64,000 bases of DNA from Hydractinia symbiolongicarpus (lineage: Eukaryota > Cnidaria > Hydrozoa > Anthoathecata > Hydractiniidae): the NCBI RefSeq assembly GCF_029227915.1, contig NC_079888.1:24842001-24906000 (forward strand), read 5' to 3'. A program made the translations under genes and the position numbers. Shown here piece by piece: positions 50,191 through 62,343 of this stretch (positions within the stretch are counted from its first letter, which is position 1; each line of letters starts with the position of its first letter). The notes below the pieces were generated by a model. The model did no database searches. It was not told the origin of the DNA and was given only the letters and a program-made list of their open reading frames with translations.

Positions 50191-51608
50191 CCGTATAGTC
50201 AAAAGTATACAAAGAAAGTACCCAGGGAGTAAACTCATTTCCCAAACGATTATTTAAATTATTATTTCACCACTAAAGCCCATGAGACTTGTAGTTTTTA
50301 AAAATGGTTTCATTTTTGATGAGACGCAGAATAAAAGAAGTTTAATCGCCGGCAAACGAAAACCCGCGATTTCCCGTAAATCTCGGACTCGGCCCGTGTA
50401 GTCAAAAGTATACAAGGAAAGTACCCAGTGAGTAAACTCATTTCTCGAAGGAATTTTTAAATTATTTTTTCACCACTAAAATGCATGAGACTTGTAGTTT
50501 TCAGAAATGTTTTCATTTTTGATGAGACGCTTAATGAAAGTGGTTTAATCGCCGACAAACGAAAACCCGCGATTTCCCGTAAATCCCCGGCTTGGCCCGT
50601 ATAGTCGAATGTATACAAAGAAAGTACCCTGTGAGTAAACTCATTTCCAAAACGATTTTTTAAATTATCTTTTCACCACTAAAAGGCTTGAGACTTGTAG
50701 TTTTCAAAAATGTTTTTATTTTTGATGAGACGCTGAATAAAAGAAGTTTAATCGCCGGCAAACGAAAACCCGCCATTTCCCGTAAACCCCGGACTCGACC
50801 CGCATAGTCAAAAGTATACAAAGAAAGTACCCAGGGAGTAAACTCATTTCCCGAACGATTTTTTAAATTATTTTTTCACCACTAAAAGGCATGAGACTTG
50901 TAGTTTTCAAAAATGTTTTCATTTTTGATGAGACGCTGAATAAAAGAAGTTTAATCGCCGGCAAACGAAAACCCGCGATTTCCCGTAAATCCCGGGCTTG
51001 GCCCGTATAGTCAAAAGTATACAAAGAAAGTACCCAGGGAGTAAACTCATTTCCCGAACGATTTTTTAAATTAATTTTCACCACTAAAACGCATGAGACT
51101 TGTAGTTTTCAGAAATGTTTTCATTTTTGATGAGACGCTTAATGAAAGTTGTTTAATCGCCGGCAAACAAAAACCCGCGATTTCCCGTAAATCCCGGGCT
51201 TGGCCCGTATAGTCGAATGTATACAAAGAAAGTACTCTGTGAGTAAACTCATTTCCGAAAGGATTTTTTCAATTATCTTTTCACCACTAAAACGCATGAG
51301 ACTGCAGTTTTCAAAAATGTTTTCATTTTTGATGAGAGGCTTAATAAAAGAGGTTTAATCGCCGGCAAACGAAAACCCGCGATTTCTCGTAAATCCCGGG
51401 CTTGGCCCGTATAGTCGAATGTATACAAAGAAAGTACCCAGGGAGTAAACTCATTTCCTGAACGATTTTTTAAATTTTTTTTTCACCACTAAAATGCATG
51501 AGACTTGTAGTTTTCAAAAATGTTTGAATTTTTGATGAGACGCTGAATAAAAGAAGTTTATCGCCGGTAAACGAAAACCCGCGACTTCCCGTAAATCTCG
51601 GACTCGGC
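50191..51608 (+). repeat. 7-monomer duplication (1,418 bp), copy 2
   Basis: Tandem copy. The joint at about 50,165-50,225 connects a GTTTATCGCC monomer with AATCTCGG to a CCCAGGGAG / CCCAAACG tail. Confidence 0.9.
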
Positions 51609-53320
51609 CCGTATAGTCAAAAGTATACAAAGAAAGTACCCGGGGTGTAAACTCATTTCCCGAACGATTTTTTAAATTATTATTTCACCACTAAAGCCCA
51701 TGAGACTTGTAGTTTTTAAAAATGTTTTCATTTTTGATGAGACGCTGAATAAAAGAAGTTCAATCGCCGGCAAACGAAAACCCGCGATTTCCCGTAAATC
51801 CCGGGCTTGGCCCGTATAGTCAAAAGTATACAAAGAAAGTACCCAGGGTGTAAACTCATTTCCCGAACGATTTTTTAAATTATTTTTTCACCACTAAAAG
51901 GCATGAGACTTGTAGTTTTCAAAAATGTTTTCATTTTTGATGAGACGCTGAATAAAAGAAGTTTAATCGTCGGCAAACGAAAACCTGCGATTTCCCGTAA
52001 ATCCCGGACTCGGCCCGTATAGTCAAAAGTATACAAAGAAAGTACCCGGGGAGTAAACTCATTTCCCAAACGATTTTTTAAATTTATATTTTACCACTAA
52101 AGCCCATGAGACTTGTAGTTTTTAAAAATGTTTTCATTTTTGCTGAGACGCTGAATAAAAGAAGTTTAATCGCCGGCAAACGAAAACCCGCGATTTCCCG
52201 TAAATCCCGGTCTCGGCCCGTATAGTCAAAAGTATACAAGGAAAGTACCCAGTGAGTAAACTCATTTCCCTAACGAATTTTTAAATTATTTTTTCACCAC
52301 TAAAACGCATGAGACTTGTAGTTTTCAAAAATGTTTTCATTTTTGATGAGACGCTGAATAAAAGAAGTTTAATCGCCGGCAAACGAAAACCTGCGGTTTC
52401 CCGTAAATCCCGGACTCGGCCCGTATAGTCAAAAGTATACAAAAAAGTACCCAGGGAGTAAACTCATTTCCCAAACGATTATTTAAATTATTATTTCACC
52501 ACTAAAGCCCATGAGACTTGTAATTTTTAAAAATGGTTTCATTTTTGATGAGACGCAGAATAAAAGAAGTTTAATCGCCGGCAAACGAAAACCCGCGATT
52601 TCCCGTAAATCTCGGACTCGGCCCGTATAGTCAAAAGTATACAAGGAAAGTACCCAGTGAGTAAACTCATTTCTCGAAGGAATTTTTAAATTATTTTTTC
52701 ACCACTAAAATGCATGAGACTTGTAGTTTTCAGAAATGTTTTCATTTTTGATGAGACGCTTAATGAAAGTGGTTTAATCGCCGGCAAACGAAAACCCGCG
52801 ATTTCCCGTAAATCCCCGGCTTGGCCCGTATAGTCGAATGTATACAAAGAAAGTACCCTGTGAGTAAACTCATTTCCAAAACGATTTTTTAAATTATCTT
52901 TTCACCACTAAAAGGCTTGAGACTTGTAGTTTTCAAAAATGTTTTTATTTTTGATGAGACGCTGAATAAAAGAAGTTTAATCGCCGGCAAACGAAAACCC
53001 GCCATTTCCCGTAAACCCCGGACTCGACCCGCATAGTCAAAAGTATACAAAGAAAGTACCCAGGGAGTAAACTCATTTCCCGAACGATTTTTTAAATTAT
53101 TTTTTCACCACTAAAAGGCATGAGACTTGTAGTTTTCAAAAATGTTTTCATTTTTGATGAGACGCTGAATAAAAGAAGTTTAATCGCCGGCAAACGAAAA
53201 CCCGCGATTTCCCGTAAATCCCGGGCTTGGCCCGAATAGTCAAAAGTATACAAAGAAAGTACCCAGGGAGTAAACTCATTTCCCGAACGATTTTTTAAAT
53301 TAATTTTCACCACTAAAACG
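51609..53320 (+). repeat. block A, sixth occurrence, with one monomer deleted
   Basis: GCTGAG is at 52142, 3,851 bp after the fifth occurrence. The next shared marker, AATGG, is only about 3,646 bp from its counterpart. One monomer plus two bases has therefore been lost at about 52,440, where TATACAAAAAAGTACCC joins the front of one monomer to the back of the next. Confidence 0.82.
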
Positions 53321-56244
53321 CATGAGACTTGTAGTTTTCAGAAATGTTTTCATTTTTGATGAGACGCTTAATGAAAGTTGTTTAATCGCCGGCAAACAAA
53401 AACCCGCGATTTCCCGTAAATCCCGGGCTTGGCCCGTATAGTCGAATGTATACAAAGAAAGTACTCTGTGAGTAAACTCATTTCCGAAAGGATTTTTTCA
53501 ATTATCTTTTCACCACTAAAACGCATGAGACTGCAGTTTTCAAAAATGTTTTCATTTTTGATGAGAGGCTTAATAAAAGAGGTTTAATCGCCGGCAAACG
53601 AAAACCCGCGATTTCTCGTAAATCCCGGGCTTGGCCCGTATAGTCGAATGTATACAAAGAAAGTACCCAGGGAGTAAACTCATTTCCTGAACGATTTTTT
53701 AAATTTTTTTTTCACCACTAAAACGCATGAGACTTGTAGTTTTCAAAAATGTTTTCATTTTTGATGAGACGCTGAATAAAAGAAGTTTAATCGCCGGTAA
53801 ACGAAAACCCGCGACTTCCCGTAAATCCCGGACTCGGCCCGTATAGTCAAAAGTATACAAAGAAAGTACCCGGGGTGTAAACTCATTTCCCGAACGATTT
53901 TTTAAATTATTATTTCACCACTAAAGCCCATGAGACTTGTAGTTTTTAAAAATGTTTTCATTTTTGATGAGACGCTGAATAAAAGAAGTTTAATTGCCGG
54001 CAAACGAAAACCCGCGACTTCCCGTAAATCCCGGACTCGGCCCGTATAGTCAAAAGTATACAAAGAAAGTACCCAGGAAGTAAACTCATTTCCTGAACGA
54101 TTTTTTAAATTTTTTTTTCACCACTAAAATGCATGAGACTTGTAGTTTTCAAAAATGTTCTCATTTTTGATGAGACGCTGAATAAAAGAAGTTTAATCGC
54201 CGGTAAACGAAAACCCGCGACTTCCCGTAAATCCCGGACTCGGCCCGTATAGTCAAAAGTATACAAAGAAAGTACCCGGGGTGTAAACTCATTTCCCGAA
54301 CGATTTTTTAAATTATTTTTTCACCACTAAAAGGCATGAGACTTGTAGTTTTCAAAAATGTTTTCATTTTTGATGAGACGCTGAATAAAAGAAGTTTAAT
54401 CGCCGGCAAACGAAAACCCGCGATTTCCCGTAAATCCCGGGCTTGGCCCGTATAGTCAAAAGTATACAAAGAAAGTACCCAGGGAGTAAACTCATTTCCC
54501 GAACGATTTTTTAAATTAATTTTCACCACTAAGACGCATGAGACTTGTAGTTTTCAAAAATGTTCTCATTTTTGATGAGACGCTGAATAAAAGAAGTTTA
54601 ATCGCCGGTAAACGAAAACCCGCGACTTCCCGTAAATCCCGGACTCGGCCCGTATAGTCAAAAGTATACAAAGAAAGTACCCGGGGTGTAAACTCATTTC
54701 CCGAACGATTTTTTAAATTATTTTTTCACCACTAAAAGGCATGAGACTTGTAGTTTTCAAAAATGTTTTCATTTTTGATGAGACGCTGAATAAAAGAAGT
54801 TTAATCGCCGGCAAACGAAAACCCGCGATTTCCCGTAAATCCCGGGCTTGGCCCGTATAGTCAAAAGTATACAAAGAAAGTACCCAGGGAGTAAACTCAT
54901 TTCCCGAACGATTTTTTAAATTAATTTTCACCACTAAAACGCATGAGACTTGTAGTTTTCAGAAATGTTTTCATTTTTGATGAGACGCTTAATGAAAGTT
55001 GTTTAATCGCCGGCAAACAAAAACCCGCGATTTCCCGTAAATCCCGGGCTTGGCCCGTATAGTCGAATGTATACAAAGAAAGTACTCTGTGAGTAAACTC
55101 ATTTTCGAAAGGATTTTTTCAATTATCTTTTCACCACTAAAACGCATGAGACTGCAGTTTTCAAAAATGTTTTCATTTTTGATGAGAGGCTTAATAAAAG
55201 AGGTTTAATCGCGGCAAACGAAAACCCGCGATTTCTCGTAAATCCCGGGCTTGGCCCGTATAGTCGAATGTATACAAAAAAAGTACCCAGGGAGAAAACT
55301 CATTTCCTGAACGATTTTTTAAATTTTTTTTTCACCACTAAAAGGCATGAGACTTGTAGTTTTCAAAAATGTTTTCATTTTTGATGAGACGCTGAATAAA
55401 AGAAGTTTAATCGCCGGTAAACGAAAACCCGCGACTTCCCGTAAATCCCGGACTCGGCCCGTATAGTCAAAAGTATACAAAGAAAGTACCCGGGGTGTAA
55501 ACTCATTTCCCGAACGATTTTTTAAATTATTATTTCACCACTAAAGCCCATGAGACTTGTAGTTTTTAAAAATGTTTTCATTTTTGATGAGACGCTGAAT
55601 AAAAGAAGTTTAATTGCCGGCAAACGAAAACCCGCGACTTCCCGTAAATCCCGGACTCGGCCCGTATAGTCAAAAGTATACAAAGAAAGTACCCAGGAAG
55701 TAAACTCATTTCCTGAACGATTTTTTAAATTTTTTTTTCACCACTAAAATGCATGAGACTTGTAGTTTTCAAAAATGTTCTCATTTTTGATGAGACGCTG
55801 AATAAAAGAAGTTTAATCGCCGGTAAACGAAAACCCGGGACTTCCCGTAAATCCCGGACTCGGCCCGTATAGTCAAAAGTATACAAAGAAAGTACCCGGG
55901 GTGTAAACTCATTTCCCGAACGATTTTTTAAATTATTATTTCACCACTAAAGCCCATGAGACTTGTAGTTTTTAAAAATGTTTTCATTTTTGATGAGACG
56001 CTGAATAAAAGAAGTTTAATTGCCGGCAAACGAAAACCCGCGACTTCCCGTAAATCCCGGACTCGGCCCGTATAGTCAAAAGTATACAAAGAAAGTACCC
56101 AGGGAGTAAACTCATTTCCCGAACGATTTTTTAAATTAATTTCACCACTAAAACGCATGAGACTTGTAGTTTTCAGAAATGTTTTCATTTTTGATGAGAC
56201 GCTTAATGAAAGTTGTTTAATCGCCGGCAAACAAAAACCCGGGA
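53321..56244 (+). repeat. mixed segment with an 8-monomer shift and a 2-mer duplication
   Basis: CTGCAG (53531/55152, shift 1,621), CCCAGGAAG (54071/55691) and TTTCTCGTAAATC recur at an 8-monomer spacing. Inside it, TTCTCATT and AGGCATGAG monomers are duplicated as a pair (about 54,130-54,535 and 54,536-54,940, 405 bp). AATCGCGGCAAACG (one C lost, about 55,212) and GGGAGAAAACTC (about 55,292) are private. Confidence 0.72.
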
Positions 56245-56650
56245 CTTCCCGTAAATCCCGGACTCGGCCCGTATAGTCAAAAGTATACAAAGAAAGTACC
56301 CGGGGTGTAAACTCATTTCCCGAACGATTTTTTAAATTATTATTTCACCACTAAAGCCCATGAGACTTGTAGTTTTTAAAAATGTTTTCATTTTTGATGA
56401 GACGCTGAATAAAAGAAGTTTAATTGCCGGCAAACGAAAACCCGCGACTTCCCGTAAATCCCGGACTCGGCCCGTATAGTCAAAAGTATACAAAGAAAGT
56501 ACCCAGGGAGTAAACTCATTTCCCGAACGATTTTTTAAATTAATTTCACCACTAAAACGCATGAGACTTGTAGTTTTCAGAAATGTTTTCATTTTTGATG
56601 AGACGCTTAATGAAAGTTGTTTAATCGCCGGCAAACAAAAACCCGCGATT
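55840..56650 (+). repeat. 2-monomer unit (~404 bp) in tandem, two copies
   Basis: Both copies carry the one-base-shorter AAATTAATTTCACC tail and the GCCC-headed AATTGCCGG monomer. The joint near 56,240 connects AAACAAAAACC to CGGGACTTCCC, again in the CCC core. Confidence 0.75.
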
Positions 56651-57662
56651 TCCCGTAAATCCCGGGCTTGGCCCGTATAGTCGAATGTATACAAAGAAAG
56701 TACCCTGTGAGTAAACTCATTTCCGAAAGGATTTTTTCAATTATCTTTTCACCACTAAAACGCATGAGACTTGCAGTTTTCAAAAATGTTTTCATTTTTG
56801 ATGAGAGGCTTAATAAAAGAGGTTTAATCGCCGGCAAACGAAATCCCGCGATTTCCCGTAAATCCCGGGCTTGGCCCGTATAGTCGAATGTATACAAAGA
56901 AAGTACCCAGGGAGTAAACTCATTTCCTGAACGATTTTTTAAATTTTTTTTTCACCACTAAAATGCATGAGACTTGTAGTTTTCAAAAATGTTCTCATTT
57001 TTGATGAGACGCTGAATAAAAGAAGTTTAATCGCCGGTAAACGAAAACCCGCGACTTCCCGTAAATCCCGGACTCGGCCCGTATAGTCAAAAGTATACAA
57101 AGAAAGTACCCGGGGTGTAAACTCATTTCCCGAACGATTTTTTAAATTATTATTTCACCACTAAAGCCCATGAGACTTGTAGTTTTTAGAAATGTTTTCA
57201 TTTTTGATGAGACGCTGAATAAAAGAAGTTTAATTGCCGGCAAACGAAAACCCGCGACTTCCCGTAAATCCAGGACTCGGCCCGTAAAGTCAAAAGTATA
57301 CAAAGAAAGTACCCAGGGAGTAAACTCATTTCCCGAACGATTTTTTAAATTAATTTTCACCACTAAAACGCATGAGAGTTGTAGTTTTCAGAAATGTTTT
57401 TATTTTTGATGAGACGCTTAATGAAAGTTGTTTAATCGCCGGCAAACAAAAACCCGCGATTTCCCGTAAATCCCGGGCTTGGCCCGTATAGTCGAATGTA
57501 TACAAAGAAAGTACCCAGGGAGTAAACTCATTTCCTGAACGATTTTTTAAATTTTTTTTTCACCACTAAAATGCATGAGACTTGTAGTTTTCAAAAATGT
57601 TCTCATTTTTGATGAGACGCTGAATAAAAGAAGTTTAATCGCCGGTAAACGAAAACCCGCGA
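56245..57662 (+). repeat. 7-monomer duplication (1,418 bp), copy 1
   Basis: Repeated private variants: ATCCAGGACTCGG (CCAGG at 57270/58688), GAGAGTTGTAG (about 57,373/58,791), TTTTTAGAAATG with ACTAAAGCCC (about 57,184/58,602) and the shortened AAATTAATTTCACC tail. Confidence 0.85.
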
Positions 57663-59080
57663 CTTCCCGTAAATCCCGGACTCGGCCCGTATAGTCAAAA
57701 GTATACAAAGAAAGTACCCGGGGTGTAAACTCATTTCCCGAACGATTTTTTAAATTATTATTTCACCACTAAAGCCCATGAGACTTGTAGTTTTTAAAAA
57801 TGTTTTCATTTTTGATGAGACGCTGAATAAAAGAAGTTTAATTGCCGGCAAACGAAAACCCGCGACTTCCCGTAAATCCCGGACTCGGCCCGTATAGTCA
57901 AAAGTATACAAAGAAAGTACCCAGGGAGTAAACTCATTTCCCGAACGATTTTTTAAATTAATTTCACCACTAAAACGCATGAGACTTGTAGTTTTCAGAA
58001 ATGTTTTCATTTTTGATGAGACGCTTAATGAAAGTTGTTTAATCGCCGGCAAACAAAAACCCGCGATTTCCCGTAAATCCCGGGCTTGGCCCGTATAGTC
58101 GAATGTATACAAAGAAAGTACCCTGTGAGTAAACTCATTTCCGAAAGGATTTTTTCAATTATCTTTTCACCACTAAAACGCATGAGACTTGCAGTTTTCA
58201 AAAATGTTTTCATTTTTGATGAGAGGCTTAATAAAAGAGGTTTAATCGCCGGCAAACGAAATCCCGCGATTTCCCGTAAATCCCGGGCTTGGCCCGTATA
58301 GTCGAATGTATACAAAGAAAGTACCCAGGGAGTAAACTCATTTCCTGAACGATTTTTTAAATTTTTTTTTCACCACTAAAATGCATGAGACTTGTAGTTT
58401 TCAAAAATGTTCTCATTTTTGATGAGACGCTGAATAAAAGAAGTTTAATCGCCGGTAAACGAAAACCCGCGACTTCCCGTAAATCCCGGACTCGGCCCGT
58501 ATAGTCAAAAGTATACAAAGAAAGTACCCGGGGTGTAAACTCATTTCCCGAACGATTTTTTAAATTATTATTTCACCACTAAAGCCCATGAGACTTGTAG
58601 TTTTTAGAAATGTTTTCATTTTTGATGAGACGCTGAATAAAAGAAGTTTAATTGCCGGCAAACGAAAACCCGCGACTTCCCGTAAATCCAGGACTCGGCC
58701 CGTGTAGTCAAAAGTATACAAAGAAAGTACCCAGGGAGTAAACTCATTTCCCGAACGATTTTTTAAATTAATTTTCACCACTAAAACGCATGAGAGTTGT
58801 AGTTTTCAGAAATGTTTTTATTTTTGATGAGACGCTTAATGAAAGTTGTTTAATCGCCGGCAAACAAAAACCCGCGATTTCCCGTAAATCCCGGGCTTGG
58901 CCCGTATAGTCGAATGTATACAAAGAAAGTACCCAGGGAGTAAACTCATTTCCTGAACGATTTTTTAAATTTTTTTTTCACCACTAAAACGCATGAGACT
59001 TGTAGTTTTCAAAAATGTTTTCATTTTTGATGAGACGCTGAATAAAAGAAGTTTAATCGCCGGTAAACGAAAACCCGCGA
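57663..59080 (+). repeat. 7-monomer duplication (1,418 bp), copy 2
   Basis: Tandem copy of the preceding feature. The final monomer differs in head (ACGC rather than ATGC, TTTTC rather than TTCTC), so the 3' boundary could be up to about 100 bp earlier. Confidence 0.8.
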
Positions 59081-59909
59081 CTTCCCGTAAATCCCGGACT
59101 CGGCCCGTATAGTCAAAAGTATACAAAGAAAGTACCCGGGGTGTAAACTCATTTCCTGAACGATTTTTTAAATTATTATTTCACCACTAAAGCCCATGAG
59201 ACTTGTAGTTTTTAAAAATGTTTTCATTTTTGATGAGACGCTGAATAAAAGAAGTTTAATCGCCGGTAAACGAAAACCCGCGACTTCCCGTAAATCCCGG
59301 ACTCGGCCCGTATAGTCAAAAGTATACAAAGAAAGTACCCGGGGTGTAAACTCATTTCCCGAACGATTTTTTAAATTATTATTTCACCACTAAAGCCCAT
59401 GAGACTTGTAGTTTTTAAAAATGTTTTCATTTTTGATGAGACGCTGAATAAAAAAAGTTTAATTGCCGGCAAACGAAAACCCGCGACTTCCCGTAAATCC
59501 CGGACTCGGCCCGTATAGTCAAAAGTATACAAAGAAAGTACCCAGGGAGTAAACTCATTTCCCGAACGATTTTTTAAATTAATTTTCACCACTAAAACGC
59601 ATGAGACTTGTAGTTTTCAAAAATGTTTTCATTTTTGATGAGACGCTGAATAAAAGAAGTTTAATCGCCGGTAAACGAAAACCCGCGACTTCCCGTAAAT
59701 CCCGGACTCGGCCCGTATAGTCAAAAGTATACAAAGAAAGTACCCGGGGTGTAAACTCATTTCCCGAACGATTTTTTAAATTATTACTTCACCACTAAAG
59801 CCCATGAGACTTGTAGTTTTTAAAAATGTTTTCATTTTTGATGAGACGCTGAATAAAAGAAGTTTAATTGCCGGCAAACGAAAACCCGCGACTTCCCGTA
59901 AATCCCGGA
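59081..59909 (+). repeat. segment matching ~29 kb at a shift of 30,402 bp (5' part)
   Basis: GGTAAACG and AATTGCCGG monomers in the order seen at 28.9-29.5 kb, including the otherwise rare TTATTACTTCACC tail (about 59,785, also at 29,383). Confidence 0.72.
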
Positions 59910-62343
59910 CTCGGCCCGTATAGTCAAAAGTATACAAAGAAAGTACCCAGGGAGTAAACTCATTTCCCGAACGATTTTTTAAATTAATTTTCACCACTAA
60001 AACGCAGGAGACTTGTAGTTTTCAAAAATGTTTTCATTTTTGATGAGAGGCTTAATAAAAGAGGTTTAATCGCCGGCAAACGAAATCCCGCGATTTCCCG
60101 TAAATCCCGGGCTTGGCCCGTATAGTCGAATGTATACAAAGAAAGTACCCAGGAAGTAAACTCATTTCCTGAACGATTTTTTAAATTTTTTTTTCACCAC
60201 TAAAATGCATGAGACTTGTAGTTTTCAAAAATGTTCTCATTTTTGATGAGACGCTGAATAAAAGAAGTTTAATCGCCGGTAAACGAAAACCCGCGACTTC
60301 CCGTAAATCCCGGACTCGGCCCGTATAGTCAAAAGTATACAAAGAAAGTACCCGGGGTGTAAACTCATTTCCCGAACGATTTTTTAAAATATTATTTCAC
60401 CACTAAAGCCCATGAGACTTGTAGTTTTTAAAAATGTTTTCATTTTTGATGAGACGCTGAATAAAAGAAGTTTAATTGCCGGCAAACGAAAACCCGCGAC
60501 TTCCCGTAAATCCCGGACTCGGCCCGTATAGTCAAAAGTATACAAAGAAAGTACCCAGGGAGTAAACTCATTTCCCGAACGATTTTTTAAATTAATTTTC
60601 ACCACTAAAACGCATGAGACTTGTAGTTTTCAGAAATGTTTTTATTTTTGATGAGACGCTTAATGAAAGTTGTTTAATCGCCGGCAAACAAAAACCCGCG
60701 ATTTCCCGTAAATCCCGGGCTTGGCCCGTATAGTTGAATGTATACAAAGAAAGTACCCTGTGAGTAAACTCATTTCCGAAACGATTTTTTCAATTATCTT
60801 TTCACCACTAAAACGCATGAGACTTGCAGTTTTCAAAAATGTTTTCATTTTTGATGAGAGGTTTAATAAAAGAGGTTTAATCGCCGGCAAACGAAATCCC
60901 GCGATTTCCCGTAAATCCCGGGCTTGGCCCGTATAGTCGAATGTACACAAAGAAAGTACCCAGGGAGTAAACTCATTTCCCGAACGATTATTTAAATTTT
61001 TTTTTCACCACTAAAACGCATGAGACTTGTAGTTTTCAAAAATGTTTTCATTTTTGATGAGAGGCTTAATAAAGGAGGTTTAATCGCCGGCAAACGAAAT
61101 CCCGCGATTTCCCGTAAATCCCGGTCTCGGCCCGTATAGTCAAAAGTATACAAGGAAAGTACCCAGTGAGTAAACTCATTTCCCTAACGAATTTTTAAAT
61201 TATTTTTTCACCACTAAAACGCATGAGACTTGTAGTTTTCAAAAATGTTTTCATTTTTGATGAGACGCTGAATAAAAGAAGTTTAATTGCCGGGAAACGA
61301 AAACCCGCGACTTCCCGTAAATCCCGGACTCGGCCCGTATAGTCAAAAGTATACAAAGAAAGTACCCAGGGAGTAAACTCATTTCCCGAACGATTTTTTA
61401 AATTAATTTTCACCACTAAAACGCATGAGACTTGTAGTTTTCAGAAATGTTTTCATTTTTGATGAGACCCTTAATGGAAGTTGTTTAATCGCCGGCAAAC
61501 AAAAACCCGCGATTTCCCGTAAATCCCGGACTCGGCCCGTATAGTCAAAAGTATACAAAGAAAGTACCCTGTGAGTAAACTCATTTCCGAAAGGATTTTT
61601 TCAATTATCTTTTCACCACTAAAACGCATGAGACTTGCAGTTTTTAAAAATGTTTTCATTTTTGATGAGAGGCTTAATAAAAGAGGTTTAATCGCCGGCA
61701 AACGAAATCCCGCGATTTCCCGTAAATCCCGGGCTTGGCCCGTATAGTCGAATGTATAAAAAGAAAGTACCCAGGGAGTAAACTCATTTCCTGAACGATT
61801 TTTTAAATTTTTTTTTTAACCACTAAAATGCATGAGACTTGTAGTTTTCAGAAATGTTTTCATTTTTGATGAGACGCTTAATGAAAGTGGTTTAATCGCC
61901 GGCAAACGAAAAACCGCGATTTCCCGTAAATCCCGGCTTGGCCCGTATAGTCAAAAGTTTACAAAGAAAGTACCCAGGGAGTAAACTTCTTTCCCCGAAC
62001 GATTTTTTAAATTATTTTTTCACCACTAAAACGCATGAGACTTGTAGTTTTCAAAAATGTTTTCATTTTTGATGAGACGCTGAATAAAAGAAGTTTAATC
62101 GCCGGCAAACGAAAACCCGCGATTTCCCGTAAATCCCGGGCTTGGCCCGTATAGTCAAAAGTATACAAAGAAAGTACCCAGGGTGTAAATTCATTTCCCG
62201 AACGATTTTTTAAATTATTTTTTCACCACTAAAAGGCATGAGACTTGTAGTTTTCAAAAATGTTTTCATTTTTGATGAGACGCTGAATAAAAGAAGTTTA
62301 ATCGCCGGCAAACGAAAACCTGCGATTTCCCGTAAATCCCGGA
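59910..62343 (+). repeat. 12-monomer duplication (2,434 bp), copy 1
   Basis: The private TTTTTTAAAATATTATT tail (about 60,385/62,819), GTTGAATG with CCGAAACG, and GTACACAAAG recur 2,434 bp later. It contains the 5-mer known from 30.2 kb, with CCGGGAAACG at 61290, and a four-monomer piece of block A (about 61,820-62,340). Hybrid monomers lie at about 61,100-61,122 (GATTTCCCG joined to GGTCTCGG) and 61,515-61,535 (GATTTCCCG joined to GGACTCGG). Confidence 0.85.
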
